From Clostridia bacterium (lineage in GTDB: Bacteria; Bacillota_A; Clostridia; Christensenellales; Aristaeellaceae), in assembly GCA_025997215.1 (NCBI GenBank), contig BNUH01000062.1:1-15920 (forward strand): a DNA stretch of 15,920 bases, given 5' to 3'. The position numbers and the translations under genes are program-made. The notes below the pieces were generated by a model that was not told the origin of the DNA, made no database searches, and saw only the letters and a program-made list of their open reading frames with translations. Positions 14,101 through 15,920 of this stretch are shown here, piece by piece. Numbering within the stretch: the first letter of the stretch is position 1; the number at the start of each line of letters is the position of its first letter.

Positions 14101-14129
14101 TTGCGTATCCGCGAATCATCCTGTATAAT
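14101..14129 (+). promoter_or_regulatory. Promoter of priA, near-leaderless
   Basis: TATAAT (14124-14129) has TTGCGT (14101-14106) 17 bp upstream. Only eight bases separate the -10 box from the priA ATG at 14138, so the mRNA leader would be about two bases. No ribosome binding site is present. An ATG at 14131 is followed at once by TAA. Confidence 0.7.
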
Positions 14130-14137
14130 AATGTAAC

Positions 14138-15920
14138 ATGTTCGACCAAATAGCGTCACTGACGGATTCACCCCAACTCTCATACTGCGAGGTCGTGGTT
14201 GAGATTGCGCGGCCGGAACTCGCGAGAGTATTCACATATCGCGTGCCGGATGGGTTGGCGGTTAGCGTCGGATCACGGGTGCGCGTGCCGTTCGGCGCGC
14301 GAAAGGTCGAGGGCTATGTGCTGCGCCTGTCGGACAGCTCGCCGCTGCCGCCCGAGCGCATCAAGCCGATCGACTATCTATTAGAAGAAACACCCGCGCT
14401 GCTGCCGGAATTGATCGATCTGGCGCGCTGGATGGAAGGCCAGTACGCGTGTCTGCCTGTCGAGGCGCTGCGGCTGCTGATTCCATCCCAAATGCGCGAA
14501 GGGCGCGTGTCGGTTAAGACCGAGACGGTCGTTACGTTAACGGAATCGTTGAGTTTGGATCCCGGCGCGTTGGCAGCGACGGTTGATGCATTGCGGAAAC
14601 GTCGCGCGAATCGTCAGGCGGCGGCGCTTGGGTCGTTAGCCGTGGAGGATTCATTCACGCTGCCGCTTTCAGAATTCCCGAGAGGTATCGCGAACGCGTT
14701 ACAGACCGCCGGTCTGGTTACAATAAGCAAACGCGAACAGTTACGAGTGCCGCGCGTCGAGAAAACAGACCAGAGTCTGGACCCGCCGCTTACAACAGAC
14801 CAGGTTCGGGTTTTGGATATTCTGAATGGCGCGCTGAATAAGACCGGGGGTCTGTTCCTGCTGTGGGGTGTGACGGGCAGCGGTAAGACGGAGGTGTACA
14901 TCCGGCTCGCCCGGGAAGCGCTGGCACTAGGCAAGGGCGTTATCGTGCTGGTGCCGGAGATCGCGCTCACGCCGCAGATGACCAGCTGGTTCCACGCGAG
15001 GTTTGGCAAAGCGGCGGCTGTACTGCATTCGCGCCTATCAGCTGGTGAAAGGTACGACGAGTGGCGGCGTATCCGGCGCGGCGACGCGCGCGTGGTGATA
15101 GGCGCTCGTTCGGCGGTGTTTGCGCCCGTAGAACGGTTGGGCGTTATAATTGTTGACGAGGAACACGAGAATAGTTATGTCTCCGAACGGCATCCGTGTT
15201 ACGACGCACGCGAGGTTGCCCAGGAGCGGTGTCAAGCCCTTAGCGCCGTAATGGTGTTAGCCAGCGCGACACCCGCGTTGCCCGATTTCGCGCGCGCGCT
15301 TAAGAATCAGTTCACATTGCTGGAGATGCCGCGCCGGGTGATGGATCGGCCTCTGCCCGCGGCACAACTGGTGGATATGCGCCAGGAGATCACGAAGGGT
15401 AACTTTTCGGTGTTAAGCCATGAGCTGGCGTGCGCGTTGACTGAAACCGTCGGCGCTGATAAACAGGCGATGCTGCTGATGAACCGTCGCGGGTTTTCGA
15501 CATTTGTATCGTGCCGCGCGTGCGGATATGTCGAGCGGTGCGACCAGTGCGACGTGAGCATGACCTACCACATGGCGGACAGTTCGCTGCGCTGTCATTA
15601 CTGCGGCGCGACGCGACAACCGCCGAGTGTGTGCCCCGCGTGCGGCAGCAAGTATATCAAGTATTTCGGCGCGGGAACCCAGAAAGTTGAGGCCGCCGTT
15701 AGGGAATTATTACCAGATACGACGGTTATCCGCATGGATTCGGATACGTCGCGGGGGAAGGACGCGTACATCGATCTGCTCAGCCGGTTCAGGAACGGTG
15801 AGGCGCGTGTGATGATCGGCACGCAGATGATCGCGAAGGGGCTGGACTTCCCGAATGTAACGCTGGTCGGCGTCATCGCGGCCGACGCGATGCTCCATCT
15901 GCCCGATTACCGCAGCGCGG
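14138..15920 (+). CDS. priA: Primosomal protein N' / replication restart helicase PriA (C-terminus beyond edge)
   Basis: PriA reloads the replisome at stalled forks, acting as a 3'-5' DNA helicase. Direct translation from ATG 14138 gives 594 codons with no stop; typical PriA is 730-800 residues, so roughly the last fifth is missing. The N-terminal DNA-binding domain starts near CEVVVEIARPELARVFTYRV. Walker A is GVTGSGKT (244-251) and Walker B the DEEH box (340-343). Eight cysteines at 459, 462, 468, 471, 486, 489, 499 and 502 form the two zinc sites inserted in the helicase domain. The late helicase motif GTQMIAKGLDFPNVTLVGVI is near the edge. All catalytic residues seen are intact. It is divergent from the sugar operon, with 151 bases between the two starts. 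Confidence 0.96.
   Translation, partial: MFDQIASLTDSPQLSYCEVVVEIARPELARVFTYRVPDGLAVSVGSRVRVPFGARKVEGYVLRLSDSSPLPPERIKPIDYLLEETPALLPELIDLARWMEGQYACLPVEALRLLIPSQMREGRVSVKTETVVTLTESLSLDPGALAATVDALRKRRANRQAAALGSLAVEDSFTLPLSEFPRGIANALQTAGLVTISKREQLRVPRVEKTDQSLDPPLTTDQVRVLDILNGALNKTGGLFLLWGVTGSGKTEVYIRLAREALALGKGVIVLVPEIALTPQMTSWFHARFGKAAAVLHSRLSAGERYDEWRRIRRGDARVVIGARSAVFAPVERLGVIIVDEEHENSYVSERHPCYDAREVAQERCQALSAVMVLASATPALPDFARALKNQFTLLEMPRRVMDRPLPAAQLVDMRQEITKGNFSVLSHELACALTETVGADKQAMLLMNRRGFSTFVSCRACGYVERCDQCDVSMTYHMADSSLRCHYCGATRQPPSVCPACGSKYIKYFGAGTQKVEAAVRELLPDTTVIRMDSDTSRGKDAYIDLLSRFRNGEARVMIGTQMIAKGLDFPNVTLVGVIAADAMLHLPDYRSA

Overview
The window comes from an endospore-forming Firmicute (Bacillota), most likely an uncultured member of the Clostridia with a fairly GC-rich genome. 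The evidence is a clear spoIIGA-sigE pair (the protease and mother-cell sigma factor specific to endospore formers), strong AAGGAGG-type ribosome binding sites, and consensus TTGACA/TATAAT promoters. The exact lineage cannot be fixed from the sequence.

Layout. (1) 1-354: the promoter-proximal end of an insertion sequence, with the N-terminus of an IS1202/ISNCY-like transposase running off the left edge and two copies of a 21-bp repeat at the IS end. (2) 412-1416: an orphan LacI-family regulator, apparently on a leaderless mRNA. (3) 1436-2982, minus: sigE and spoIIGA, overlapping by 4 bases, with a Spo0A-box match upstream. (4) 3155-4579: a divergent, low-complexity, acidic and proline-rich protein of unknown function, ended by a terminator. 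(5) 4650-5260, minus: two coupled small genes, one unknown and one ArsC/Spx-fold protein that has lost the family's active-site cysteine. (6) 5363-6582: a consensus promoter driving three small genes: a three-helix membrane protein, then two paralogous proteins with an N-terminal hydrophobic segment and a helical/coiled-coil tail. (7) 6623-14042, minus: a complete carbohydrate-uptake operon. From its consensus promoter the order is LacI regulator, two LplB/LplC-type permeases, a large solute-binding protein, an intercistronic hairpin, and a cytoplasmic glycoside hydrolase resembling the GH101/GH129 group. No ATPase gene is present, as is usual for transporters that share an MsmK-type ATPase. 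(8) 14138-15920: the first 594 codons of priA, running off the right edge.

How the genes work together. The operon in (7) reads as a self-contained system: the regulator sits first in its own operon, the transporter imports an oligosaccharide, and an enzyme without a signal peptide cleaves it inside the cell. SpoIIGA would process pro-SigE in sporulation. The least explained parts are the three-gene membrane/coiled-coil module at 5474-6582 and the 474-residue low-complexity protein next to spoIIGA.

The two edge genes (transposase and priA) were read by direct translation of the sequence because neither has both ends inside the window. No tRNA, rRNA or CRISPR array was seen. No gene-free stretch exceeds about 215 bases.
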